A DNA stretch of 64,000 nt from Rhipidocladum racemiflorum (lineage: Eukaryota; Streptophyta; Magnoliopsida; Poales; Poaceae), in contig CM070572.1 in NCBI GenBank assembly GCA_036346355.1, positions 43,127,944 through 43,191,943 of the forward strand, in the 5' to 3' direction. The notes below the pieces were generated by a model. It saw only the letters and a list, made by a program, of their open reading frames with translations, ran no database searches and was not told where the DNA came from. This document shows, piece after piece, positions 12,742 through 24,200 of the stretch (within the stretch, counting starts at the first letter, position 1; each line of letters opens with the position of its first letter). Both the position numbers and the translations under genes were made by a program.

Positions 12742-13090
12742 AGCCGCTCTACCCTGCATCCATTTGTATGTTAGTTCTTGTTCACAAGAAATGCTGTTGT
12801 AGTTGTTCTCCGTATTGTACTTTGTTCTAATGCTATTATGTGTTTCGCTTGTATCGTAATGCGCTTTGTACTATTATGAAGCTTTCATTATGTTCACCAA
12901 GTTATTCAAATTATTTTTTCGGTTGAATGGAGCATATTTTTTATTACATGTATGTAATATCATATTCACCGACAACAGTCATTCAACCTTGTGTTCTTTC
13001 GTATATTATCTGATATGCGACAAAGCTGAATATGATGATATGACAGAAGGATGAAAAAAGCGATATGTCCAATGAACATATTAAAAATAA

Positions 13091-13416
13091 ACAACAATGG
13101 CAAATAGTCCAAATGATGATATGACAAATGGTCGACAATGGTGATATGCCAAAAGTGAGAAGGCCGATATGACAACACGCTGAAAACAACAATGGCAAAT
13201 AGTCCAAATGAAGGTCGATGTCATCTAAAAAGTCGTAAAAGCAATCTTTGTCAAAGTCGTAAAAGCATTCTTTGTCAAAGCTGTGTACTCCAACGCCATG
13301 ACCCGTCGATGTCATATGTAAAGTCAGTAAAAGCATTCTTTGTCAAAGTGAAAAAGCATTCTTTGTCAAGCTGTAAAAGCATTCTTTGTCAAGTCAGAAA
13401 AGCATTGCTGTCAAAG
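13091..13416 (+). repeat. Short direct repeat and imperfect 24-bp tandem array
   Basis: The segment AACAACAATGGCAAATAGTC occurs at about 13091 and again at 13186. From 13232 to 13416 a unit of about 22-25 bp, core TAAAAGCATTCTTTGTCAAA, repeats about six times with a 45-bp interruption near 13285-13325. It lies between the two GRF-finger genes, upstream of the second. I see no coding in it. Confidence 0.75.
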
Positions 13417-13551
13417 ATGTAACAGTATGCCTGCCATGTCATATCAAAAGCACGCCTGTTAACTTTTTCAGCTTTTGTCATCGATAAAACTGTACAAAGC
13501 ATTCTAGCTGACCTTGTCTCTTTGCTCCGATTCTCTCGTTTGGCTGGTGGC

Positions 13552-13562
13552 GGGCTATTTTA
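13552..13562 (+). promoter_or_regulatory. Possible TATA element of the second GRF-like gene
   Basis: GGCTATTTTAAACC lies about 120 bases upstream of the ATG at 13679, a plausible core-promoter position for a plant gene. Position and sequence are the only evidence. Confidence 0.3.
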
Positions 13563-13678
13563 AACCCCAGTGCTCGCCTCCGAATACTCACACGAAGCAA
13601 GCAATCCAAACCACGAAGCACAAGTTTGGCGGCCAACCAACCAGGTGCCAATGGAGTTCCCCTCGCCCCAAGGCACAA

Positions 13679-14190
13679 ATGGCGTTGTCCAATCCGTCCG
13701 ACGGCACGGAGGTCCCCATGTGCCTATGCGGGGATCCTTGCCGCTTCGGCAATCTGAGACAACTCATACACATACGGTATGAGGTATTGGAGTTGCCGCA
13801 ACCACGACTCCGAGCCAATGCTGGGGATGCGGATGCTGCGGAGGAGCCCGGTATGTTCGTACTCGCATTTGATGTTGCATCAAACCATCCAAACCTTAAC
13901 ACTGTTATACCATCTATTGTCACCAATTGCAGCCTCCATTATGCGAGTTCATCAAATTCTACGACGCGGAGCAGACTCCTGAGATGGAGAGGATGAGGAA
14001 TTGGGAGTACTCGCATCGCAGAGCTATGGTAGAGCTGCAGGTGCCGTGAGCAGCAGGAAGAGGAGAAGCGCATGAAGTTTGCCGAACAAATGCGCGCAGA
14101 GAGGAGGCCGAGCAGCGCGCTGGCGGCCGAGCGAGGCCGAGCGTGACAGAAGCGCGAGAGGCGGCTACGCCAGCGGCGGCGCAGTAATCG
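13679..14190 (+). pseudogene. Second GRF-like zinc-finger gene, probably decayed
   Basis: From ATG 13679 the frame reads MALSNPSDGTEVPMCLCGDPC, the start of a grass gene family with a C-x-C-G-D-x-C finger. A candidate intron (GTACTC at 13859 to TTGCAG at 13932) keeps phase and joins to PPLCEFIKFYDAEQTPEMER, the other half of the finger. The product would end at TGA 14047 after 98 residues. A frameshift there exposes the usual charged coiled-coil tail (EQQEEEKRMKFAEQMRAERR) in another frame as far as about 14145. The central part of the finger (normally a tyrosine-tryptophan-cysteine stretch) is missing. Early stop, lost tail and weak donor suggest a pseudogene. It lies 940 bp downstream of the first GRF gene on the same strand. 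Confidence 0.5.
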
Positions 14191-14229
14191 ATGGGTTGCG
14201 CAAGAAATATCCTCGGTGCACTCATTAGA

Positions 14230-14940
14230 GTGTACGAGAAGGGCCCTTGTTGTTCTTCCCTTTCCTAAAGCATGCTAGGTTTAGTCCGGTATACTCGGTA
14301 GAGTGTGCCGTACATGCCATTGCTGTTTAGCATTTGTAAGCCATATGCAATTCAGTAGATTCTTATTTCTGCCCATCTATCGATACAGTGTAGCGTACAT
14401 ATATTTCACATCTTTGAGGATAACTACACGAAGTCTCGGAAAAATTATTAAAAAGTGATAATTTATATGACCTATAGAAAAATAAGAAATATCTGCTTTT
14501 GCAACCCCGAGGTCGCGATCGAGGTGAACACGCCAGGCGTGCGATTTCCGCCTAAATGGCTTATTTCTTTTAAAAGAGGTTCTCTCCTCCTATAAATATA
14601 AATATGAGATGTATTTTGCTTTTGGTTTAATGATTGACTTTTTGGTAAAACTTAAACTGTTTCGTTGAAAAATATCTTATATATTTCTTATAAGTGTCTT
14701 TTCCCAAATATATATCGACTATACATTTTTAAGTTACGTTGATATTTTACGGGCTACTAAAAAGGGTTAAAAGTTATCGTTCAAAATAATAGTTAGGGTT
14801 ATTGCGGAAACGCCCCTTCAACCACCTCACATGGCGGAAGCCATCCCCTCTGGCGGAAAGAACAGCCATTCATCGCATTTCCATTCACTGCAAGTTAATT
14901 TCTTAATTTTGATTTCACTGTAGTTTATTTACTCAATTTT
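14230..14940. other. AT-rich stretch, no gene seen
   Basis: Follows the second GRF relic. I find no coding, tRNA or clear element ends. A GC-rich patch at 14500-14560 stands out from the AT-rich surroundings. Confidence 0.5.
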
Positions 14941-15630
14941 TCCTTTAATTTGAGCTGACCAAATATGTTGTGTATATTTGTAAATGGTGATTTCGGCTGT
15001 CCCTTTTTTCTTTTTTTTCTTTTTGCCTGCTTGCTTGGTCTGCAAACGACATGCATGCATGCTTGGTTTTTTCCTTTTGGTCAGCTCGGGTTTTGTAGCA
15101 CAGAAAAACAGGAGCTCATAACCGAAATCACCATTTGGGCACGTCGTTCCGCAAAAGACCAAGCAAGCAATAAAAGCAAAAATAAATAAAAGCCATAGCC
15201 GAAATTTGGATTTTCAAATGCAGAAATCGAATTTGGTAATTTCGGAAAGGGTAAACGAATTTACAAATTTCGGGTATAGTTGAGATTTCGGAAAGGGTAA
15301 ACGAATTTACAAGTTATATACAATACCAATTTTTCCGATCACAGCAATAAACTCCCCGTCTCCTTCAAAGCGAAAAAGCAAAAAAATCATAACCGACCAA
15401 GATTTTCTGCATGAGGTGCCACCTCATACCCGAAATCACCATTTTCGGGTATGAGCTGCCACCTCATACCCGAAATCCCCATTTTCGGCTATAGCCTATA
15501 CCGAAAATGCCATTTTAATTCTGATATACAAATTCCTGTTTTCGGGAATGGGTACACGAAATTCCTGTTTTCGGGTATAGTTGATATTTCTGTAAATATC
15601 CAAACTTGTTGTGTACAATTGTAAATACGG
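14941..15630. repeat. Cluster of interleaved direct and inverted short repeats
   Basis: Motifs recur in both orientations: GTGATTTCGG at 14990 against CCGAAATCAC at 15122; TGAGCTGACC at 14950 against GGTCAGCTCGG at 15079; GCTTGCTTGGTCT at 15029 against AGACCAAGCAAGC at 15157. A tandem pair built on TTTCGGAAAGGGTAAACG lies at 15239-15310. Mirrored units TCATACCCGAAAT and TTTCGGGTATGA lie at 15420-15480. The RNA would be strongly self-complementary. I assign no family. Confidence 0.6.
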
Positions 15631-15666
15631 GACACATGTTGTCTAGAATACCAAATTTTCCCCTGC

Positions 15667-15915
15667 TCCGCACGTCTGTACTGGACGTGCAGGTGCGACC
15701 GCGAGCTTCTTCCAATTCAGGTTTTTGGCAGAAGATATATGGAGCATGGGTGCATGGTTCTGAGATCGATGTAGACTCCACTGCACACTTGATGTTTTGA
15801 TCACTTCTTTGGATCACATCACTCAACCTGTATTCCTGTTGTTATACAACTCATCGGCGCAGTAAATTAATAGATGAGACAATTACCCATTGTCCTTATT
15901 TTTTCATTCATGCTT
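15667..15915 (+). repeat. Dispersed repeat, copy A
   Basis: About 250 bp closely matching 27898-27990 and 28069-28300 (shared blocks include GCACGTCTGTACTGGACGTG and TAGACTCCACTGCACACTTG). Copies A and the 28.1-kb copy also share the block ACAATTACCCATTGTCC near their 3' ends. Family unknown; no coding function claimed. Confidence 0.7.
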
Positions 15916-16261
15916 GTGGTTGAAGTATCATGTGGAGGTCCATCTTTGTTTGTGCTTTGACTTGATTTGAGCTTTGGTTGCTCAGATTTGAGTTTGATTT
16001 GATTTGGATTTTAAATGGATTTCAAATTAAAAGCATTTTGATTAGGTCCGTAGTGAATTTTATAGATGAGGTTTTAGTTTATTATTTCACTGTGTATGGT
16101 TGTGATATTTCATCTATGTCAAGACTGTATGCACTAGCGTGATCCGGGACTAGTGCTGAATACACAGTTTTCGGAGTTGTACATTCCGAGCGCGAAAAAC
16201 AGTGAGTAAAGTACCATACTCAGGTGTCTCCGTCTCGGTATTGCCAATAGTCATATTGACA
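15916..16261. other. AT-rich sequence, no gene seen
   Basis: Low-complexity TTGATTTGA-type sequence to about 16090, then sequence that may still belong to the Copia relic on the minus strand. No open frame worth reporting. Confidence 0.4.
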
Positions 16262-16452
16262 GGTTTAGAGTTTTGTCACTGCTGATCCTTTTCGTGCTTA
16301 GTAGTAAGGGTTTCTTCAGGTATGCCAGCCACAACGCAGTAAACGTTCATAGCTGTGAGCCACGAAGTGGCTTGAGTTAGCCATCATTTAAAGTGAACAC
16401 CGGTAAATTTATCCGGTTTCATTGCCTCAGCAAATCCAGATGGTTTCATCAT
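16262..16452 (-). pseudogene. Copia gag N-terminal relic
   Basis: On the minus strand the DNA reads AMKPDKFTGVHFK, a stop, then a tryptophan-rich LTQATSWLTAMNVYCVVAGI and PEETLTTKHEKD. This matches the start of Ty1/Copia gag proteins (FTG-x-N/H-F-K-x-W, then LWLTAMNVFW). It has internal stops. A likely LTR of the same relic lies just upstream on that strand, starting at 16486. Confidence 0.65.
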
Positions 16453-16485
16453 ATTCACCATTAAAAGTCTATCACGTTTTTCGAT

Positions 16486-17000
16486 TGTTGGAATATTAGG
16501 CTACTAATGATGAATTTATTCTAAAAAGACTATGATAATAATTAAAGTTAGAATAGTGGGAATAAATAGACTAGACGCTAGCACCATGCCAATTGTAATG
16601 TCTATTTTATGCATATTATTAGATGAACGAAACAGGCTAACAAGTATTCTTAATCTATGCATAGAAAAAAATGTAGTTCACGTGTGTTACCGAGTTGACA
16701 CGAAGACGTGACCGAACCGGTAGTAGATGTCGATGAAGATCAATAAGCAATGTAGTCAAAGGCGATCATCAGTGAAGCAGCTGGCGATGTAGTTGAAGCC
16801 GATCATCGGTGAAGAAACCAGCGAGCAGTCGTGTGAAGACGCTTCTCAAAAACGTGATTCACCCTCTCCCGATGGAGGATCTTACGGACATACGTTTCGG
16901 AGAGCTGCTCTCCCAACAATCATGCACGCCGGCGAAGGGACGAGGAGAAGGAGGCAACGCAATACAAGTTGAAAGGCAAAAGATTCGAGAGTAAGATTTG
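16486..17000 (-). repeat. Probable LTR of the Copia relic (one end clear)
   Basis: Read on the minus strand the segment ends CCTAATATTCCAACA about 34 bases before the gag relic, as a 5' LTR should. The upstream LTR end is not identified; 17000 is only a guess placed before the microsatellite. A recognisable PBS is lacking. Confidence 0.4.
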
Positions 17001-17020
17001 ATCTCTATTCTGCGTGTACA

Positions 17021-17025
17021 ACACA

Positions 17026-17072
<47 letters not shown>
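17021..17072. repeat. Compound microsatellite (AC)n(AG)n
   Basis: An uninterrupted AC run of 22 bases (17021-17042) followed directly by an AG run of about 30 bases (17043-17072). Confidence 0.97.
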
Positions 17073-17075
<3 letters not shown>

Positions 17076-18119
17076 CGTACGTGCATTTTAATTTCGCGTA
17101 AAATCCGAGCATGATACGAGTTGGTTACAGATTTATACGCGCACATGTAAAATCCACCACTAAGTTCCACGCTGCAAAAACTGCAAAAGATGGCTGCGCC
17201 TATGCAAGCGTCAGACTCGATTTCACTGCACCATTCACGCTCATGTCACGTACGCGTGCCGCCTAGCCTGGCATGGCGTGGCGTGGCGAGCGCGCTCGTG
17301 TTTCCTCTTCTTCTAATGCTCTAGCATGGTGAAAGGAATCATCCCTTATAAATTGGTCTCCATCCACCTCCAGCAGTAATGTAGTGCTATTATATTTTCA
17401 TCTCTCTTTTACCTAATAAACCTTTGGACTTTTTTTTGGAATTATTTGTGAACTAATAGGTCTAGTTCAAATAATTACAACACCTTTTAGACACTATAGC
17501 TAGGAGATGAAACTATACCAAAATATTAATTAACATCGTATCTTAAATATTCGATATATGATTTTGGTCAGATACCTTTCAGTTGAAAGGGTGAACAATA
17601 GAAGTAGTCATCATTAAGAAATCCGGGGCAAAAACGTTACTCGCTCCATCCTGAAAAGGATGTTGTTGGAGAGAGCTGCGAGATGGTTGGGAAAATAAGT
17701 TGTTTGAGATTTGTTGACCAGATTTACCCTTCCATTAGTGATGTTTATTGCCTTTAACTACACCGTTTCTTCCCAAAAGATCAATAACAGACGTTGTTTC
17801 CTATTCTCGTATGGAGTATAAAGCCATATTACTTGCAGGTAAGCATCATACTCCTCCATTCACATCTGAGTCCCAACTAGTAGCACATACTCCTCGGCTT
17901 CTCGCCGGTGTAGCTAGAGTTAGAACTCGTCAAGGATGGAGCCGTCGCTAGTGCAGTTGCTGTCCTCATCCTCGCCGTTGCCGATGCTGTATTTGTCATT
18001 GCCGGTGCCTTAGTTGACAGTACCGTAGCTAGCAAATTTTTTAGCAGTAGAGCAGGGAAGGTGAAGGGAATGACCGCGCTAAAAGGAAGAAAGCACGCGA
18101 CGCGCAAAACAGAAACACG
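17073..18119. other. Intergenic stretch, no gene seen
   Basis: Mixed composition with a GC-richer patch at 17200-17300. Short open frames lack codon bias and domain signals. No element ends recognised. Confidence 0.45.
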
Positions 18120-18129
18120 AGTAAAGCAC

Positions 18130-18240
18130 AACACTGACAAATTAGAGTGCGGCCCGTAGGAATTGAACTATTGACCTCACGGATCAACGCGGAGTATCTT
18201 ACCATCTTGCCATGCAATCATATCTGGTTGGAGGGTATAC
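18130..18240 (-). mobile_element. Possible tRNA-derived SINE or tRNA pseudogene
   Basis: The minus strand reads TGGCAAGATGGTAAGATAC, then an anticodon-arm-like GC-rich stretch, then AGTTCAATTCCTACGGG, resembling tRNA A-box and B-box spacing. Acceptor-stem pairing is not convincing. It could be a degraded SINE head, a tRNA pseudogene, or chance. Confidence 0.3.
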
Positions 18241-18293
18241 ATGGAAAGAGAACCCGTCATTAACCATACCTTGGTATCCTTATTGCTCTCTAA

Positions 18294-18587
18294 GAGCATC
18301 TCCAAGAGGGGCCCTAAATATTGCCTTAACTTGAATTATAGTGCTTTTAAGGGAAAGATCAACTTCAGCAATGACCCTAAATTGTTCAAATTTAGCAAAT
18401 TTTTTAGGACCCGTGGGCGATAGCTATATTTAGTAACTCTGTGATTCGGTCCTATCTAATTAGATAGCAGGTGAGTTTTAGGGTCTAATTGCTGGAGTGA
18501 ATATTTCTTTAGAGTCTTAAATCTAATTAGTTAGGGTCTTATATTAAAGTTTAGGGCTTCTTTTTAAAAATCTCTCTTGGAGATGCT
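18294..18587. mobile_element. MITE with AGCATCTCCAAGAG terminal repeats
   Basis: The left end GAGCATCTCCAAGAG and right end CTCTTGGAGATGCT are inverted repeats of about 14 bp around a 294-bp AT-rich core. This is a well-known terminal sequence in grass MITEs. Flanks are TAA on the left and TTA on the right, so an exact TSD is not clear. Confidence 0.7.
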
Positions 18588-20907
18588 TTAAAACGACTTC
18601 TTTTTCAAGACTGAGCGAGTATCTTAATTGGGTAGTTTTTCTCTTGGGCCTTGTTTGGAAGGCTTATTCTCTGCTGAAATCTATGTGAATGGACCGGATT
18701 TTTAGGATCTCCCGAGCAAGGCCTTCGGTAAAATCTTAAAGCGCGTGGGTTTTATCGGCCGTCGCGTGGTAGCGCGTGAAGAATCGAGCGGATGCGACAT
18801 GGCGCGATGCAGAATGGAAGCCTCCAGGCTCCTGCCACCTTTGTTCTCATCCGCACCACTCTCTCTCACACAGCAGAACAGGTCTTGTTGTCTACCGTGT
18901 CCGGCCGGTTTCCTCGTTTTTGCGTGCCCAGCATCGGAAAAAAACGAATGCTCCCGAAAACTCGATGCTGACTTAGCAATTTCCAAAAGGAAGATTCCAA
19001 CAAAGAGCCATCACTCGATGCTCACTCTTTGTCCCTGCTGCCACCAGCTATTGCCCGTCGGCCGGCGGAGGAGATTGCAGAATATAACACGATATAACCG
19101 AGGATTCGTATTCTGCGGCTCAATTACCCTTAATAATTATGTAAGTTTAATTATCATAAAAAAATTTGCAAACTGATAGTAATATTTTTTTGTGGATAAT
19201 ACTTTTATTAGATGTTTATAGAAATATTAATGATGTGTCAAGACCATTCACAAAAAATTTTAAAATTTTTTGACTCTTTTTAACCAATTTTTATTCGGTT
19301 AAAAATCATCGAGATCTCGGTAAAAAAAAACCAAATTTGAAATTTTGTTTTTTATGTTTCATCTGGATTTCGTTTGAAATAATAAGATTTTATCAAAATT
19401 TTGAATTTCAGAGAGTGATAAAATATGAACTAAAAATGAAATTTAGAACCTTGGCCGTACCACAGTTTGAAGCGCTCATTACTGTAGTTATTGTTTGCGT
19501 TGAGTACGAAGACTAATATACAGATTTTGAAAAGTCGTGAATTCTTGTAGTTCTATGATTCATACTTTCTTTTGAGATAAGATTTCTACTTCTATTTAAA
19601 AGATGACTAACGGAGTTATATAAATTCATAAAAATGGTCGTAGAGAACTCAAGTAACCAAGTACTAATTTAAGCAAAAAAAAACTTATCCAAATTAGAGA
19701 TGCACGGGATTATTAGAGGCTAAATTATTTTTAAACATTAGATTTTTGTATAAGGCGAGGATTCCAGAGACCTAAAGGTTCGAGAGAGTTGTGAAAGAGC
19801 GATAATCTCGTGTATTCTTTTGGGATTTTGCTTAAAGAGTTGGCGATCGGCTTCCAAATCTTTTTCTCTTGTTGCGCGTATTTTAACATCGTTATTTTAG
19901 TTCTCTCCACGAGATACATCTTCTTCCTTTTTCGAATTATGCACGCTCATATCGTATTTTAAAAAACTCTAGATTGATCTGAGAGCTTCTGCCCACCAGA
20001 GAACCACGAACCATCTTTTCTTCCCAGCGAGTGAAAGAATGTTTTCGAGCCAGCGGTGAAGTCAATTCCGAAAGCAAGAAGAACCAGTTCAGATGGAGTC
20101 GGTGCCTAATTCTATCGCTTGCCGCCGGTAGTTGCTGTACTACAAAACTAAAGGGCTAAAGCACTCCAGCTTCGAAGCTGGAGTTTGCAACTTCAAAACT
20201 ACAGGTTTTAGCTACTGCTTTCCTTTCTTCTCGCTACACGGAACTCGATTCTGTACTCGCTCGCAAGCATAAATAATGGATGGTTCGAACAGATGCCGGA
20301 GATGCTATCTGGTAAAGCAGATGCCCAATGCCATGAAAGGGTTTGATGCGTACTCTAAAAGCTATCGATGCACTTGTTAGTTCGGTTCTGATTATAGTTA
20401 TCAGTTATTTATGTCGACTGCCCTGTCAGTACCAGTTACTCTCATATGTAAGATTCTCCTTTTTCAGTAACAATACCCTTTGTTTTCTTCCTCTTTCTAT
20501 TCAGCATGCAATGAAATAGGAATCAACAAGAGAAAAACTTTGTTAGAAATTAGCCCTTTCCTGATCGGTATCAGGGCTGGGAAGAATGGTTGGGATAACA
20601 AACAACCATCAGGTTTAAGGAGGAGGTATCGGAGTATTACAGTTTGGATGGCAATCGGGTTTGGCTTGCCTTAATAATATAGTATAAGTTAATTTTTTTA
20701 TCAACCCTAAGAGGTATTAAAATTCATATTGAAGTAGTATTAAGAGATACTAAAAGACTCTCAAAGACGATAAAAAATCCCAACAAATTTAGCTTGATTC
20801 TTGACAGAACTTAGCAAAAACAAACATCAGATTTTGATCGCCATATTTCGCTCCATCCACGTCTACTAATTTCTTGCTAATGAAAGTTTGGCTGCTGGTT
20901 TGTATCT

Positions 20908-20908
<1 letters not shown>
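18588..20908. other. AT-rich intergenic stretch, no gene seen
   Basis: No supported coding sequence. A perfect 22-bp palindrome (ACTCCAGCTTC and its complement) lies at 20163-20184. The part at 19190-19430 contains GAGATCTCGG and AAATTT motifs that recur near 43060-43190 and 58900-59080, suggesting an old dispersed repeat. Confidence 0.45.

Positions 20909-20938
<30 letters not shown>
20909..20938. repeat. Poly-T tract of about 30 bases
   Basis: An unbroken T run about 290 bases upstream of the NLR start codon. It could be the poly-A tail trace of a minus-strand retroposed sequence or a plain homopolymer. Confidence 0.9.
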
Positions 20939-20940
<2 letters not shown>

Positions 20941-21229
20941 CACACCTTAGATTTGGTCACAACCAAACTTTAGTAGGGTAATTTTGGATCGTTAACTCAT
21001 AATCCAAATATACTCTAAGGGTTAAATAGGTAAATTGTCTCAGGGACAGCATTGCCTTATTGCGACGACCGCAGCTAGTAGTTGGGGACTAGGGACTCTG
21101 GGAGGCTATTTTATTGCAGAGGACAGTAGTGTGGCAGCCTACAAAGCTCTCCTCCCTCACACTCTCCCTGCTGCCATCTGCTTCCAACCACTCGAAAACT
21201 AATTATTGCCCCGGCGGCCCACGGAGGAG

Positions 21230-24200
21230 ATGGCTGTGGCGGCGGCTCTGGGCGGGACGAAGTGGCTCGTCGGCAAGGTGGTCGAGAAGCTATCCGATGA
21301 GCTGGTGAAAGCGTACGTGTCCAGCTCCGAGCTCGGCCTCAACTTCGAAAAGATTGAAACGGAGCTGATGTACACCCAAGGGCTACTGAACGCGGCCCAG
21401 GAGCGGGACATCAGCAGCAACCCCGGCCTGCAGGGGTTGCTGAAGAAGCTGAGCAAAAAGGCCGACGACGCTGAGGACGCGCTGGACGAGCTCCACTACT
21501 TCATCATCCAGGACCAGCTCGACCACACCCAAGAGGCCGCCTCGGAGCTGGGTGATGGCCTCCGCGGTGCTGCTGTCAATACTTCCCGTGCTAGCGGTAA
21601 CTTTATTTCACGCCTTTTCTCTCCGGGTACTAAAAATGATGACAACCCACGGGATGCAAAAAGGGCCAAGTTGGATGACGATGACAAGTTGTCGTTCGAC
21701 AGAGTGGCCATGTCCAACAAAATCAAGGTGGTGATACAGGGATTGCACTCCCTATGTGCTCCTGTCTCCGGCTTGCTCAAAACACATCATACAACAGGCA
21801 AGGTTGCTTCCGTGAAGCGGCCTCCCACCAGCTCAATAATCACACAAGATAAGTTATATGGGAGGGACACTATTTTTGACCAAACTATAAATGACATCAC
21901 CAGTGGCACATATCATGGCGAAACCCTATATGTTCTTCCTATAGTTGGCCCAGGGGGCATTGGAAAGACAACATTCACCCAGCACCTGTACAATGACAAA
22001 AGAACAGAAGCACACTTCCCCGTTAGGGTGTGGGTTTGTGTATCAACTAATTTCCATGTCCTCAAGCTCACACAGGAGGTTCTCAAGTGCATTCCTGCAA
22101 GTGAAAATGAGGAAAGCAGCAAGGCCAGTGATACAACCAATTTAAACCAGCTTCAGACATCCATCGCACAGAGATTGAAATCCAAAAGGTTTTTAATCGT
22201 CTTGGATGATATATGGAAATGCAAAAATGAGGATGAGTGGAAAAAACTATTAGCTCCATTCACAAAGGGGGAAGCCAGAGGCAATATGGTTCTTGTCACA
22301 ACTCGATTTCCATATATAGCAAAAATGGTTATGAAAGCAACTAAGCCAATAAACCTACAAGGTTTGGAGCCCGAGGAGTTCTTCGAATTCTTTAAAGCAT
22401 GTATATTTGGTGAAAACAAACCTGAGGATTACAACGATGGCTTAATTGAAATTGCAAGACAAATTGCAAACAAATTGAAGTGTTCCCCACTAGCAGCCAA
22501 AACTGTTGGCCGGCTATTGAAGAACAACCTTTCTCATGAACATTGGGTGGAAGTTCTTGATAAGACCGAGTGGCACAATCAAACAAACGATGATGATATT
22601 ATGCCAGCATTGAAAATTAGCTATGACTACCTTCCTTTCCATCTTAAAAAATGCTTTTCGTATTGTGCCCTTTTCCCTGAGGATCATAGGTTTGATAAAC
22701 TAGAGATTACACGTTTTTGGATTGCAGTAGGCATCATAGTTTCTAGTGATAAAAACAATAAAATTGAGGACACAGGATTTAGGTATTTGGACGAACTAGT
22801 AGATAATGGTTTTCTCGTGAAGGTAGATGATGATCGGTGTCAGTGTTATGTAATGCACGATTTATTGCATGACCTAGCACAAAATGTTTCATCACAAGAA
22901 TGCGTCAACATACGTACTTCACTTCTTAGAGCTGACAGCATCCCACCGTCTATTCAGCACTTATCCATCACCATAGAAGGTAAACATGACAACAGTTTTG
23001 GGGAAGAAATGGGTAAATTGAAGAGAAGGATAGACATTCGAAATTTGCGGACTTTGATGTTTTTTGGGAATTACGGTGCAAACACTGACACTATTTTAAA
23101 TGATACATTTAGAGAAATTAACAGTCTCCGTGTTCTATTTATAGTAATGAAATCCCCAGAATCTTTGCCACACAACTTTTCAGGACTTATCCACCTTCAA
23201 TACCTAAAAATTACATCACCTTACCGAGAAGAATTTATTTTACCTAGCAAATTATCCAGATTTTATCACTTGAAATTCTTGGACCTAAAAAATTGGGGTG
23301 GTAGTCATAGTTTGCCTAATGACATTAGTCGCCTTGTGAATTTACGCCACTTTGTTGCTAGAGAAAAACTCCATTCCAATGTTCGTGAGGTTGGAAAGAT
23401 GAAGTGTTTACAGGAGCTAAAAGAATTTTGTGTTAAGAAAGAGAGTGTTGGATTTGAACTGAGAGAGTTGGGGGAATTGACAGAGCTTGGAGGAGAGCTC
23501 AGTATATGTAATCTTGAAAAGGTGACAACCAAGGGAGAAGCTAATGGTGCCAATTTGATGTCTAAAAGAAATCTGAAAGGGTTGAGATTAGTTTGGGGTA
23601 CAGAGCAACAGACCGCAGGATCTGATGTTCTTGATGGTCTAGTGCCACCGCCTAATCTTAGAGCAATTAACATTATAAATCACGGCGGTTCTACTGGTCC
23701 TTGTTGGCTGTGTGGTGAAATCAGGATAAAAATGTTGGAGTCTCTCCATCTGGAGGGCGTATCTTGGGGCACTCTTCCAGCCTTTGGGCAGCTTCCACAC
23801 CTCACCACACTGATTTTGAAGAATATTGCTGGGATGCGTCAGTTCGGGCCTGACTTTGGTGGTGTTCTAGATAAAAGTTTAGTACACTTGAAGACAATTG
23901 AGTTTTGTGGTATGCCAGAACTTGTCGAGTGGGCTGGGGGAGTCAATCGCCATGTTTTCCCGAAGCTTGAAAGCATCATGTGCGCAGACTGCCCCAATCT
24001 CTCCACCCTGCCCTTCTCGCAGTGCTCTAGGGACAGAAACACCATATGGTTTCCCAACTTGTGCAGTCTTAGTATTGTAAAATGCCCTAAGTTGTCCCTG
24101 CCCCCCATGCCTCACACTTCCACACTAACATATGTTAGTGTTAGGCAGGAAGAAAATCCATATTGGCGGCGTTATGCAGACAGCTTGCATTATAAAGGAA

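Noticed and set aside
13588..13926. Minus-strand open frame over the second GRF-like gene
   Set aside because: The plus strand has a recognisable CLCGDPC finger and a phase-keeping intron; the minus frame has no match that I recognise.
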